Notes: generated by a model not told the origin, from the letters alone. A DNA stretch of 64,000 nt from Citreicoccus inhibens (GCF_019039035.1 NZ_JAHNZT010000006.1:124001-188000), one strand, 5' to 3'; counted from the stretch's first letter, positions 27,501 to 35,010 are shown. Numbers and translations are program-made.

Positions 27501-28218
27501 CCGCACCATCACCGTGGCCACGTTCCCTCAGTCAGGCGTGTTGCCTTCCGAGGTGATGAACGCGGCGAAGCCCCGGCTGGATGCGCTCGGTGGAGCGCTG
27601 CCCCTGGGCTACACGCTCGAGGTGGGCGGCGAGGCGGAGGAGCAGGTGAAGAGCTTCTCCAGCATGCGGCTGGTGCTCATCATGCTGCTGGTGTCCATCT
27701 ACCTGGCGCTGGTCGTCCAGTTCAAGAGCGCGGTCAAGCCGCTCATCGTCTTCGCCGCCCTGCCCTTTGGCGCGGCGGCGGCGTTGGTGTCGCTGGTCGT
27801 GATGGGCGCGCCCTTCAGCTTCATGGCCTTCCTCGGGGTCATCAGCCTGATGGGCGTCATCGTCAGTCACATCATCGTCCTCTTCGATTACATCGAGGAG
27901 ATGCACGAGCGCGGAGAGCCCTTGCGCGAAGCCCTGCTGGACGCCGGCATGATGCGCCTGCGCCCCGTGTTGGTGACGGTGGGCGCGACGGTGCTCGGCC
28001 TGTTCCCGCTCGCGCTGCATGGGGGCCCGCTGTGGCAGCCGCTCTGCTATGCGCAGATAGGCGGCCTGACAGTGGCGACCGTGTTGACGCTGCTGCTGGT
28101 GCCCGTCCTGTATACGATGGTCGTTCGCGACCTGAAGTGGATCCGCTGGGACGTCGCTCCCTCCCACGCAACCGACTCGGCGGGGCCCCCGCCCCCGCCG
28201 CCGCACCCGCCCTCGTAG
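24535..28218 (+). CDS. RND efflux permease, enlarged with atypical proton-relay residues
   Basis: The protein has 1227 residues against about 1040 for AcrB. It is an inner-membrane proton/substrate antiporter. The TM4 aspartate pair is present as D571/D572 (GLLVDDPVVASDAI), about 160 residues later than in AcrB, so the N-terminal porter part carries insertions plus a polar N-terminal extension of about 40 residues. In TM10 the usual V(K/N)NAIxLxD is replaced by VSHIIVLFD (S1111, H1112). The C-terminus is a Pro-rich tail. The TTG start overlaps the adaptor stop (TTGA), so the two are translationally coupled; an internal start is possible but would cut the N-terminal extension. Substrate is unknown; metals are less likely than organic compounds because heavy-metal RND markers are missing. 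Confidence 0.92.
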   Translation: MSAPGPQGGEATPSYEERERARDQARVDHQHNTARYFTEKRHVAWVFLAFTLLWGVFGYFRMPKAKDPVIAVRVAVATCLWPGAEAEKIEQLVTRRIEQKISENATVEKIESISRTSISVVYVTLKDDVNDRAKEFDDIQGRLSTLRDLPAGTGPVNFLKDFGDTATLMLTVASPKADDIELELRSRAVARAIEAVRAGIPPGPPHATLVVSFPPSINAASMQRMGDRARRFFDTLPNTRNARFLQSPGFIGVDMETLLPDEVLLAQLRTFAQDHLSLSELHPDVWPAIVVRDPADTRTRLQESAGDRYSYRQLDDFTDTIQRYLQRLPIVSKVTRTGVLPEKIFLEYSQERLASYGLQQSGLTNLLSTRNITTPGGIIEVGEKGVTIDPSGEFTSETQVGDVVVTTSAHGAPVYLRDLVDVRRDYQSPARFLNFLVARDAQGRFLRSRAITLAINMRPGAQIGEFGRDVSAELANVQRLLPEDLIIRRTSDQPLQVKENVSLFMTSLYEAIILVVLVALVGFWEWRTALLLALSIPITLAMTFGLMDVVGVDIQQISIASLIIALGLLVDDPVVASDAIKHSLALGWKPRIAAWLGPTKLATAILFATLTNIAAYLPFLTLPGDTGKFIHTLPIVLTLSLVSSRIVSMTFIPLLASTILRAPDKPEPTPEERRSRGFARRYHQVVGWAIDHRLLVCGLALVILVLAALVGSRVRSAFFPKDLSYLSYVDVWLPEDATLAATREISRQAEVVIQEVAAEYGKAHPGSDGKPRTILESVTEFVGGGGPRFWFSVAPEQQQLNYAQLVIQVRDKGDTRSLVPIFQERLSRRIAGARLDVRELETGKPVGIPVSIRLSGEDIPELRRLADEAKSIFREAPGGARTRDDWGSDTFSVKLEVDPDRANLAGVTNLDVATSSAIAMNGVTVGQLNEGNHQIDIVARLRGEERAQLSDIENLYVSARNGPQKVPLQQVSRIAYSLQTEKIRRRDQFRTITVATFPQSGVLPSEVMNAAKPRLDALGGALPLGYTLEVGGEAEEQVKSFSSMRLVLIMLLVSIYLALVVQFKSAVKPLIVFAALPFGAAAALVSLVVMGAPFSFMAFLGVISLMGVIVSHIIVLFDYIEEMHERGEPLREALLDAGMMRLRPVLVTVGATVLGLFPLALHGGPLWQPLCYAQIGGLTVATVLTLLLVPVLYTMVVRDLKWIRWDVAPSHATDSAGPPPPPPHPPS

Positions 28219-28233
28219 CCCCAGGAAGCCATC

Positions 28234-29136
28234 ATGTCCGACACCTCGCAGCCTCTCGAACTTCCTCTCCTGCCCTCGCTCGGCGCGCAGCTTCTGCGCG
28301 CGGCCGTGGCCCGCAAGCCCTCGCGCGCGGCGGAGTTCCCTCGCCTGGGCATGCGCGTGGCCCGAGTCGTCCCGGACGCCGCGCAGCTCGCGCGCTACCG
28401 GGAGGTGTGCGGCTTCGAGGCGGACGGCCTCCTGCCCGTCACGTTCCCGCAGGTGCTCGCCACGCCGCTGCACATCGCGCTGCTCAACCGGCCCGAGTTC
28501 CCCTACCGCCTGCTCGGGATGATCCACGTGCGCAACGTCATCCGGCAGCATCAACGGCTGGCGGACACCGCGCCGCTGTCCATCACGTGCACGCTGGGCG
28601 AGCAGCGCGAGGCGCGCCACGGGCGAGAGATTGACCTGCACACGCGCGTGGAGACCGAAGGCGTCCTGGCGTGGGAGGCCGTCACGACCATGCTGCGCAA
28701 GCTCCCCGGGACGGAGTCCGCCGCACGCCAGGAGCGCGGTCCGCAGACCGAGGACGTGGACCCCTTCGAGCAGAGCCGTCCCGCCGCGTGGCAGGTGGCG
28801 CTCGATACGGGTTGGCGCTACGCGAGGACGTCCGGGGACTACAACCCCATCCACCTGCACGCGATGTCTGCGCGCCTGTTCGGCTTCCCGCGAGCGATTG
28901 CGCACGGAATGTGGACCCTGGCGCGCTGCGTGGCGGAGATGGGTGAAGCCGCCGAATCCCCTGTGCTCACGCTCACCTGCGAGTTCCGTCGACCGTTGTT
29001 CCTGGGCTCCAACGTGCGCTTCCAGACCACGCGAGCCGGAGGCGCCGTGGCCTTCCGGGTCTCGGCGGAGGACGGCACGCCGCACCTCCAAGGCGACCTG
29101 AAGCCGACGGACGCGGAGCCCACCGTCCCGAACTGA
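28234..29136 (+). CDS. MaoC-like double hot-dog dehydratase
   Basis: The protein has 300 residues. The C-terminal half holds the MaoC hydratase signature YARTSGDYNPIHLH with the Asp/His catalytic pair D202 and H207, then AIAHGMW. The N-terminal half looks like a second, inactive hot-dog domain, as in eukaryotic-type hydratase 2. Such enzymes add water to trans-2-enoyl-CoA or act on enoyl-thioesters in lipid and polyketide pathways. It begins 15 bp after the RND permease with an AGGAAG site, so it is the last gene of the TetR-controlled operon. The link to efflux is unclear: the pump may carry a lipid-like compound that this enzyme modifies. Confidence 0.88.
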   Translation: MSDTSQPLELPLLPSLGAQLLRAAVARKPSRAAEFPRLGMRVARVVPDAAQLARYREVCGFEADGLLPVTFPQVLATPLHIALLNRPEFPYRLLGMIHVRNVIRQHQRLADTAPLSITCTLGEQREARHGREIDLHTRVETEGVLAWEAVTTMLRKLPGTESAARQERGPQTEDVDPFEQSRPAAWQVALDTGWRYARTSGDYNPIHLHAMSARLFGFPRAIAHGMWTLARCVAEMGEAAESPVLTLTCEFRRPLFLGSNVRFQTTRAGGAVAFRVSAEDGTPHLQGDLKPTDAEPTVPN

Positions 29137-29157
29137 GGCAGGACCGCGGAGCCCCCA

Positions 29158-29205
29158 GCCCACGGTGACTGTCACCCCAGAGAGAAGGAGACAGGAACCG
29201 TGGGC
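29158..29205. terminator. Long bidirectional hairpin between MaoC-like and immunity genes
   Basis: Arms gcccacggt (29158-29166) and accgtgggc (29197-29205) pair perfectly. Inside, ga faces ga (possible tandem sheared G-A pairs), and ctgtc pairs with gacag before a 16-nt purine-rich loop. It sits between two convergent stops, 22 bp from one and 13 bp from the other. The position supports termination on both strands; there is no T-run. Confidence 0.65.
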
Positions 29206-29217
29206 GGAGGAAATCGC

Positions 29218-29973
29218 TCACGAAGCTGCGCGCCCGCCGATCTCCGGAAACCGCTCGTAGGTCCGCTTGAGCACTTCGAGATGGGCGGGGTTGTCGTAAT
29301 CGAGTGGCGAATCCGTGAGCTTCACAACCCAGCCACCCGACGGGGTGCCGCGTGCCCGAGTGAGCAACTCGGAGTCGCGAGTTGGATCCGGGAACCCGAT
29401 GGCCTTCGCGCCAGCCGCCGACCAATAGTTCATCCACCCGAGGAAGTAGGGAGCCTCTGGCCTGGAGCTCTTCTCGGGAAGGTTGATCATCGGAAGGCCA
29501 CGAGGCGTTCGCTCCGGTCCATGCGGCGAGCGCCGAAACTGGCGCGCGACTTCTGAGCCGTAGCCATACGGTGACACGTGGCCCCAGAACGCACGCGCCC
29601 CCTCCGCCACCCCCTCAAGCAGCGCCGCAGCGGCCACGAGCGAGGGCTCATCCATGGGCAGGTCTGCATGAATTTCCGTTTGAGACTGACCGCCTGGGCT
29701 GAGCAACCCAGAGCGCACTCGCCCGCTCACCATCACGGGGGAACGCGCATCCCCGTTGCACACAATCGGGAAGCCCCCTGCCTCGGTCTTCTCCACCAAC
29801 CACACGTCACGATGCGGCAGTGCCACGGGATGCCCACCTTCGGCAAGCCTCCACGCCAAGCTCAGACCCGGCAGCGCCTGTTCCATGCCATGAACGATGG
29901 AGAGCGTCCGACCCTCATTCTCCGCGAGCGCAGGTGCATAGACGATGAGCGTGAGGGTCCTGCGGCGATTCAT
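29218..29973 (-). CDS. Putative immunity protein (DUF5953-like) for the upstream toxin
   Basis: The protein has 251 residues, is soluble and has no signal peptide, so it is cytoplasmic. It matches a myxobacterial family I recall as DUF5953 (landmarks LTLIVYAPALAENEGRTL, VHGMEQALPGL, EGARAFWGH, YFLGWMNYWSAA, IGFPDPTRDSELL). The ATG overlaps the toxin stop as ATGA, so the two are translated together, as toxin/immunity pairs often are. A GTG at 29982 is an alternative start. The immunity role is inferred from pairing and location, not shown; the gene could also encode an independent enzyme of unknown activity. GC looks somewhat lower than in flanking genes, as is common for accessory cassettes. 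Confidence 0.75.
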   Translation of the reverse strand: MNRRRTLTLIVYAPALAENEGRTLSIVHGMEQALPGLSLAWRLAEGGHPVALPHRDVWLVEKTEAGGFPIVCNGDARSPVMVSGRVRSGLLSPGGQSQTEIHADLPMDEPSLVAAAALLEGVAEGARAFWGHVSPYGYGSEVARQFRRSPHGPERTPRGLPMINLPEKSSRPEAPYFLGWMNYWSAAGAKAIGFPDPTRDSELLTRARGTPSGGWVVKLTDSPLDYDNPAHLEVLKRTYERFPEIGGRAAS

Positions 29974-30887
29974 CGCATGCACCCCGTGATGACGACTTCG
30001 AGCGAGGGATCTTCGTTCTCCAGCGCCATCTTGTGGACCGCGGTGCTCACTCCCACAACGAAGCCATAGCCACAGGCGGCTGCGGCTCGACGCTCTTTCC
30101 CTATCTGGATCACTTCTTTCTCAATCTCCTGCCTCTGGATGAATGCATTGTACGTGTCGAATCGGTCGGTCTTGACCTCCCACAGCACGCGCGCACCCAC
30201 TTGTAGAGCATCGAAGCGCACACCGGCCACAAGCACATCCATACCGGGGTAACGGTTCGGAGGAAACGAGTCGGCGCACGCGTTGTGAATCGCGTCTCCG
30301 CCCGCGTGAGGTACTGGGACAGGCTCACAGCTCGCGGGGCGCGTCCGGGCCCTGGCGCCAGGGGGCATCGGGGGCAGCCAGTCCTGCCCCGCGGGCTCCG
30401 GCTCTGGATGCGGCTCCCGCTTCGTTACGGCCTCTCGGGGTGCCCCCTTCGCTCCCCTGCCCGCGACGGCCTCCTCGTGGAAGGGGTGGCGGAGTTCATA
30501 CGCATCCAGCGCTTCTTTGATCGCGACCGCCACCACCACCACGCCCAGCACGATGACCGCCCCCAGGACAATCTCGGGAGCCGCCAGCACGCAGACTCCA
30601 AGTCCCACGGCGGCGGCGTCCGCGGAAGCGACCGTGCATCGACCCGAGGTGTCGTGGAATTCGACCCGGTCGTGGTCCAACGCGAAGTAGCACCGCTCCA
30701 CGAGCACGGACCAGGACTGAGAGGCTTCACCAACGACGCAGCGCCCTCCGTCAGTCCACGGCAACTTCGCCGCACGTTGGAGGTTGGCCACGCGCTGGCT
30801 TCGCGCTCCGCGCACACTGGGCGGCGGCGTCGACGTCGCGCACGCCGAAACGAGAATCAGAACCGCGAGACAGGCTCGGGAGCGCAT
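29970..30887 (-). CDS. Candidate lipoprotein toxin with C-terminal nuclease-like domain (DUF6310-type)
   Basis: The protein has 305 residues. A short lipoprotein signal ends in LVSAC (Cys16). A region with paired cysteines follows, then a strongly hydrophobic segment (about residues 91-123), a Pro/Glu/Arg-rich linker (about 140-190), and a compact C-terminal domain from about 195. That domain reads NRYPGMDVLVAGVRFDAL then VLWEVKTDRFDTYN: D226 followed by E237-x-K239 resembles the PD-(D/E)xK nuclease core. I recall the domain as DUF6310, seen in myxobacteria. The architecture (lipoprotein leader, membrane-crossing segment, C-terminal toxin, adjacent immunity gene) recalls the SitA toxins passed between myxobacterial cells by outer-membrane exchange. 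Nuclease activity and delivery route are inference. Confidence 0.78.
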   Translation of the reverse strand: MRSRACLAVLILVSACATSTPPPSVRGARSQRVANLQRAAKLPWTDGGRCVVGEASQSWSVLVERCYFALDHDRVEFHDTSGRCTVASADAAAVGLGVCVLAAPEIVLGAVIVLGVVVVAVAIKEALDAYELRHPFHEEAVAGRGAKGAPREAVTKREPHPEPEPAGQDWLPPMPPGARARTRPASCEPVPVPHAGGDAIHNACADSFPPNRYPGMDVLVAGVRFDALQVGARVLWEVKTDRFDTYNAFIQRQEIEKEVIQIGKERRAAAACGYGFVVGVSTAVHKMALENEDPSLEVVITGCMR

Positions 30888-30941
30888 CGCGGCATCATTC
30901 CCAATCGCCGCGCGGCTTCCATCCCCGTTCGCCGTCTTTTC

Positions 30942-30971
30942 CCCAGCGGCCCCAAGACGAGAGCCGCTGGG
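30942..30971 (-). terminator. Candidate terminator after the acyl-CoA dehydrogenase gene
   Basis: A perfect 9-bp inverted repeat (cccagcggc / gccgctggg) with a 12-nt loop lies 23 bp past the acyl-CoA dehydrogenase stop and before the toxin gene on the same strand. It probably keeps the toxin pair transcriptionally separate. It has no T-run. Confidence 0.5.
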
Positions 30972-30994
30972 TCAGAAATTTCCTCGTCCGGACC

Positions 30995-32230
30995 TCAGCT
31001 TCGCGAGAAGCCCCGCTTCGCCAGCTCGATGCGGGCGATGACGCCCTTGTGCACTTCGTCCGGGCCGTCCGCGAGGCGCAGGCTGCGTGCCTGGGCGAAG
31101 AAGTTCGCGAGCGGCGTGTCGCGCGACACCCCCGCCCCACCATGCAGCTGGATGGCGTCATCCACCACGCGCTGGAGAACGTTGGGTGCCACGACCTTGA
31201 TGGCGGAGATCTCCGTCATCGCCGCCAGCGCGCCCACCGCGTCGATCTTCCACGCGGCATACAGCGTCAGCAGTCGCGCTTGATCGATGGCGATGCGAGC
31301 GTCCGCCACGCGCTCCCGGTTCCCACCCAGGTTGAGCAGCGGCTTGCCGAACGCCGTGCGCGACATGCCTCGGTCGATCATCAACTCCAGCGCCCGCTCC
31401 GCCGCGCCAATGCAGCGCATGCAGTGATGGATGCGGCCCGGCCCCAGTCGCCCCTGTGCAATCTCGAAGCCCTTGCCGGGCCCCGCGATGATGGCGTCAC
31501 GCGGCACCCGCACGTCGCGGAAGTGGACCTCTCCGTGGCCATGGGGCGCGTCGAGGTCGCCGTAGACCGGGAGCATCCGCTGGATGCTCACTCCCGGCGC
31601 GTCCAGCGGCACCAACACCATGGAGTGCTGATGGTGACGGTCCGCGGATGCGTCTGGCGTGCGAGCCATGAAGATGGCCACCTTCGCCCGAGGGTCCCCC
31701 AAACCCGAGGTCCACCACTTCTTGCCATTGAGGACCACCTCGTCGCCCTCCACGACGGCCGTGGCCTGCATGTTCGTGGCGTCCGAGGAGGCCACGTCCG
31801 GCTCGGTCATGCAGAACACCGAGCGAATCTCCCCGGCGAGCAGCGGGGCGAGCCACTGGCGCTGCTGCGCCTCGGAGCCATAGCGCCAGAGGACCTCCAT
31901 GTTACCGCTGTCCGGCGCGTTGCAGTTGAAGACCTCGGGGGCCATCAGGCTGCGCCCCATCTCCTCCGCGAGCGGCGCGTACTCCAGCGTGCTCAGGCCC
32001 GCGCCCAGCTTGGGGTCGGGGAGGAAGAGGTTCCACAGTCCCTCGGACCGCGCCCGCGCCTTCAGCGCCTCCATCCGCGCGGGGACCTTCCACTGACGCC
32101 AGTCCGTGCCTGCGCTGCTCGCATGCACCTCGGCCCAGTACTCGGACTCCACCGGCTCGATGTGCTCGCGCATGAAGCGCCGCACCCGCTCCAGGTAGTC
32201 CTTGGCCTTGTCGCTCGGTTCGAAGTGCAT
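30995..32230 (-). CDS. Acyl-CoA dehydrogenase, ACAD10/ACAD11-like
   Basis: The protein has 411 residues and is an FAD flavoenzyme oxidising acyl-CoA to trans-2-enoyl-CoA. The substrate/FAD segment MTEPDVASSDATNM and the LNGKKWWTSG loop are typical of the ACAD10/11 branch. The C-terminal helical domain holds LGPGRIHHCMRCIGAAERAL, RTAFGKPL and QLHGGAGVSRDTPLA. The conserved Arg/His region fits a full-length soluble enzyme. It is transcribed away from a LysR gene over an 83-bp gap and is probably regulated by it. It is followed by a hairpin. Fatty-acid or branched-acyl catabolism is the likely role; chain-length preference cannot be read. Confidence 0.93.
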   Translation of the reverse strand: MHFEPSDKAKDYLERVRRFMREHIEPVESEYWAEVHASSAGTDWRQWKVPARMEALKARARSEGLWNLFLPDPKLGAGLSTLEYAPLAEEMGRSLMAPEVFNCNAPDSGNMEVLWRYGSEAQQRQWLAPLLAGEIRSVFCMTEPDVASSDATNMQATAVVEGDEVVLNGKKWWTSGLGDPRAKVAIFMARTPDASADRHHQHSMVLVPLDAPGVSIQRMLPVYGDLDAPHGHGEVHFRDVRVPRDAIIAGPGKGFEIAQGRLGPGRIHHCMRCIGAAERALELMIDRGMSRTAFGKPLLNLGGNRERVADARIAIDQARLLTLYAAWKIDAVGALAAMTEISAIKVVAPNVLQRVVDDAIQLHGGAGVSRDTPLANFFAQARSLRLADGPDEVHKGVIARIELAKRGFSRS

Positions 32231-32313
32231 CGGGGCGCTCCCGCTTGGAGGAAGGCGACCATCCTCGGGTCGTCACCATTGATGAATCCAGTGAATGTTG
32301 GTCATCTGTACAC
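32231..32313. promoter_or_regulatory. Divergent promoter region between acyl-CoA dehydrogenase and LysR genes
   Basis: This 83-bp gap turns AT-richer from about 32275 onward than any flanking gene. It includes gatga...tcatc arms (32281 to 32305) with a 16-nt spacing. LysR regulators commonly bind such imperfect dyads in the promoter they share with a divergent target. No firm -35/-10 pair was fixed. Confidence 0.4.
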
Positions 32314-33243
32314 ATGAAGGACGTTCAAGGGACGCCGAGGCTCGGTCAGCTCGACCTCAACCTCTTCCGCGTCTTCGATGTCGTCCTGCGCGAGGGCAAC
32401 CTCACGCGGGCCGCCGAAGTCCTCTTCCTCAGTCAGTCCGCCGTGAGCCACGCGCTGGCTCGCTTGCGCGAGCAACTGGGCGCGCCTCTATTCGTGCGCG
32501 AGGGCCGAGGACTGACCCCCACCCCGCTCGCCGAGCGCGTAGCCCCTGAGATTCGCGAGGCGCTCACCCTCTTCCAGCAGGCGGTGCACCGCACCCGTCA
32601 CTTCGACCCCGCGCGCGACGCCGTCCACGTCACGCTCGCCATGAACGATGAGCTGGAGCCCGCGCTCCTCCCGCCGCTGCTCGAACGACTCAGCCAGAGT
32701 GCGCCGCTCGCGCGCGTCACCAGCGTGCGGCTGGAGCGGGGCAAATTGGAACGCGACCTCGCCTCGGGACGGCTGGACCTGGCCATCGACGTGGCGCAGG
32801 CGACGAGCCCGCATCTGCGCCACGCCGTGCTCCTGAAAGACAGCTTCTGCGTGGTGAGCGCGCGCCGCCGCAGCGTGGACGTGAAGCGCTACCTCGCCGC
32901 GCGCCACGTCACCGTCTCATCTCGGCGCACGGGGCTGGCCATCGAGGACCTCGTGCTGGGCCGGCTGGGCTATCAGCGAGACCTCGCCGTGCGCTGCCAG
33001 CACTACGAGGCCGCGTGTCGCATCGTCGCGGGCTCGGACCTGCTGCTGACGATGCCTCGGCATCGCGCGAAGACCATCAACGCCCCGCTCGGCAATCACC
33101 TGCTGCCCATGCCCGTGGCCCTGCCTCCCGTCGAGTTCCACCTCTACTGGCACCGACAGGTGGACAGTGAGCCCCTGAACCAATGGCTGCGCTCGGAGCT
33201 GCTGGCGCTGGAGGCCCTCCGACCGAGGGAGCGAACCCGGTAG
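32314..33243 (+). CDS. LysR family transcriptional regulator
   Basis: The protein has 309 residues. The winged helix-turn-helix is at about residues 10-70 (LDLNLFRVFDVVLREGNLTR, then LSQSAVSHALARLREQLG). The effector-binding domain follows from about 95. DLNLF near the start and QSAVSHAL place it with the NodD/LinR/PA2206-like group. ATG 32314 was chosen over upstream codons because the DNA-binding domain begins 13 residues later. It is divergent from the acyl-CoA dehydrogenase, which is its probable target, perhaps with an acyl or aromatic compound as inducer. It likely also regulates its own synthesis. Confidence 0.9.
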   Translation: MKDVQGTPRLGQLDLNLFRVFDVVLREGNLTRAAEVLFLSQSAVSHALARLREQLGAPLFVREGRGLTPTPLAERVAPEIREALTLFQQAVHRTRHFDPARDAVHVTLAMNDELEPALLPPLLERLSQSAPLARVTSVRLERGKLERDLASGRLDLAIDVAQATSPHLRHAVLLKDSFCVVSARRRSVDVKRYLAARHVTVSSRRTGLAIEDLVLGRLGYQRDLAVRCQHYEAACRIVAGSDLLLTMPRHRAKTINAPLGNHLLPMPVALPPVEFHLYWHRQVDSEPLNQWLRSELLALEALRPRERTR

Positions 33244-33364
33244 GGCCGGCTTCATGTTTCTTCACGCGCCATACAAGCGCGCGCAATGGCCCTCCCGCAC
33301 ATTGGGCACCGTCGGAGTCGTGACGTGCCCGCGGGCCAGGTGCCCCATTTCCACGAGAGAGACC

Positions 33365-33814
33365 ATGATCAAGCGAATCGCCCTTGCCACCACCGCCGTC
33401 GCCGCCTTCGTGATGCTCACCGGCTTCGCCCTGCGCGGAGGCCACCCGGGCTGGGGCCGCGACCCCGAGCGCATGCGGCAGATGGTGACCTGGCGCCTCA
33501 ATGACAAGTTGGACGACCTGAGTGCCACCCCCGCCCAGCGCCAGTCCATCAGCGCCGTCAAGGACCGCGTCTTCGACGAGGGCAAGCAGCTCATGGAGGA
33601 CCAGCGCGCGGTCCGCGACGAGGTGGTCGCCCAGCTCGAGTCGGACACCCCCGACGCGCAGAAGCTCCACGCGCTGGTGGACGCGCGCATCGACGCGATG
33701 CGTGCCTTCGCGCACCGCGTGACGGATGCGGCGCTGGAGGTGCACCGCACCCTGACGCCCGCGCAGCGGCAGGAGCTGGCATCCGAGTACCGCGAGCACA
33801 CCGGCCAGAAGTGA
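33365..33814 (+). CDS. Spy/CpxP-like periplasmic protein (LTxxQ motif)
   Basis: The protein has 149 residues. The N-terminus is a signal peptide or anchor (IALATTAVAAFVMLTGFAL). The mature part is helical and charged, with an LSATPAQRQSI and later an LTPAQRQEL segment, the LTxxQ-type repeats of Spy/CpxP chaperones and of CnrX-like sensors. These proteins form curved helical dimers that shield unfolded proteins or sense metals in the periplasm. There is no sensor kinase or sigma factor next to it, so a chaperone/stress role is the simplest reading. It stands between the LysR gene and the M14-type peptidase, 67 bp upstream of the latter. Confidence 0.8.
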   Translation: MIKRIALATTAVAAFVMLTGFALRGGHPGWGRDPERMRQMVTWRLNDKLDDLSATPAQRQSISAVKDRVFDEGKQLMEDQRAVRDEVVAQLESDTPDAQKLHALVDARIDAMRAFAHRVTDAALEVHRTLTPAQRQELASEYREHTGQK

Positions 33815-33881
33815 ATGACAGCCAACACCCCCCTGCGCCTTCCGCCTCCGTGACGCACTCAACGGGCGGCGAGAAGGGCAG

Positions 33882-34730
33882 GTGGGCACCGTGGAGGGCC
33901 ACACCTATCGTTTTCGTGTGGACTACACCGACTATGCCCGGCGCATCCGCTCCTTCGCTTCCCTGGCCGACGTCTCCGAGTATGGCCAGGTCCTCGAAGG
34001 AGGTCGCGAGTACCCACTCTTCCGGCTCATTGTCCCGGGCAAACGCTGGCTGGTGCTCACTTCGGGCTTCCACGGTGAAGAGCCCGCGGGCCCGCTGACG
34101 CTGGCTGAGCACCTGCCCGAGGTCATCGCTTACGCGAAGGCGCGCGGCGTGGGCCTGCGCATCTACCCCTGCATCAACCCCTCCGGCTTCGAGGACGGCA
34201 CGCGCTACAACCGCAGCGACGAGAAGCCCAACAATGACTTCCTGCGCTACGAGGTCGCCCCCGGCGAGTGGCGCGGCGAGCTGAACGGAGACCCGCCCTT
34301 CCTGCGGTGGGCGCTCTACGACGGAGGGCCCAAGGAGACGCGCGCGGTGCGGACGGACCTCGCGCGCTTCGCTCCACCGGACGCCGCGCTGGACATCCAT
34401 CAGGACAACTACCTGCCGGGTCCCGCGACGTATGCCTATACCTTCGGAGACAAGGCGGCGTACCGCCCCTTGGTCGCGGCCTGCGCGGCCCGCGTGGCGG
34501 TGCTGCGACAGCGCAAGGTGGACGAGAACAACGTCACCGACGCGGACGGGCTCATCGAGTTCCACGATGGCAGCGTGACGGATTGGTACATGCGTCTAGG
34601 TGTGCCGTGGGCGGCGACGCTGGAGACCACCACGGTGACGCCTCTGGCGACGTGCCACGCGGTGAATCTCATCTGGATTCGCGGCTTCGTCGACCTGGCC
34701 GCGGGCGTGAGGCCCGGAGAGCCACCGTGA
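33882..34730 (+). CDS. M14-type zinc carboxypeptidase-like protein
   Basis: The protein has about 282 residues. The zinc-site pattern is visible: HGEE in GFHGEEPAGPL (HxxE) and a later ligand His in LDIHQDN, with a candidate catalytic Glu in ATLETTTVTP. Together these fit the M14/succinylglutamate desuccinylase fold. No signal peptide was found, so it is probably cytoplasmic. Compared with true carboxypeptidases it is short and lacks a propeptide. Substrate may be a peptide, an amidated amino acid or a cell-wall fragment. The start is uncertain: GTG 33882 (GAAGGGCAG upstream) or GTG 33891. It is followed immediately by an unrelated open remnant on the same strand. Confidence 0.8.
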   Translation: MGTVEGHTYRFRVDYTDYARRIRSFASLADVSEYGQVLEGGREYPLFRLIVPGKRWLVLTSGFHGEEPAGPLTLAEHLPEVIAYAKARGVGLRIYPCINPSGFEDGTRYNRSDEKPNNDFLRYEVAPGEWRGELNGDPPFLRWALYDGGPKETRAVRTDLARFAPPDAALDIHQDNYLPGPATYAYTFGDKAAYRPLVAACAARVAVLRQRKVDENNVTDADGLIEFHDGSVTDWYMRLGVPWAATLETTTVTPLATCHAVNLIWIRGFVDLAAGVRPGEPP

Positions 34731-35001
34731 TACGGATGCCGGCCTGGATGCGAGTCCGGCAACTCACCTGCGCTGCAAAGCCATCCAGAGCGATTCCCAG
34801 CTCGTCGCGTATCGCAACCCCCGGCCGCCAAGAGACACGGCCGCGATGCTGGCCCTGCGCGAGGCGCTGGAGCAGACTGGAAGGCGCTCCTGGGACCGGG
34901 CGAGCGTGACGCGGCCTCCACCGGGCCACGTGCGCGCGATGGAGGCAATCGAACGCCGCTGGCCCATTCACGCGCCTGGAAGCACGGTGCTGCCGCGCTG
35001 A
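34729..35001 (+). pseudogene. C-terminal remnant of an unidentified protein gene
   Basis: A frame of about 90 codons is open from the end of the M14-type gene to a TGA at 34999, with third-position GC bias like real genes but no usable start codon until two thirds through. It reads DTDAGLDASPATHLRCKAIQ, later RPPRDTAAMLALREALEQTG and finally APGSTVLPR. The beginning looks like the middle of a secreted or lipid-anchored protein. I do not recognise the family. It is probably a decayed gene whose 5' part was lost next to the peptidase gene; a frameshifted extension of the M14-type gene is the alternative. Confidence 0.4.
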
Positions 35002-35010
35002 AGGCCGCGC

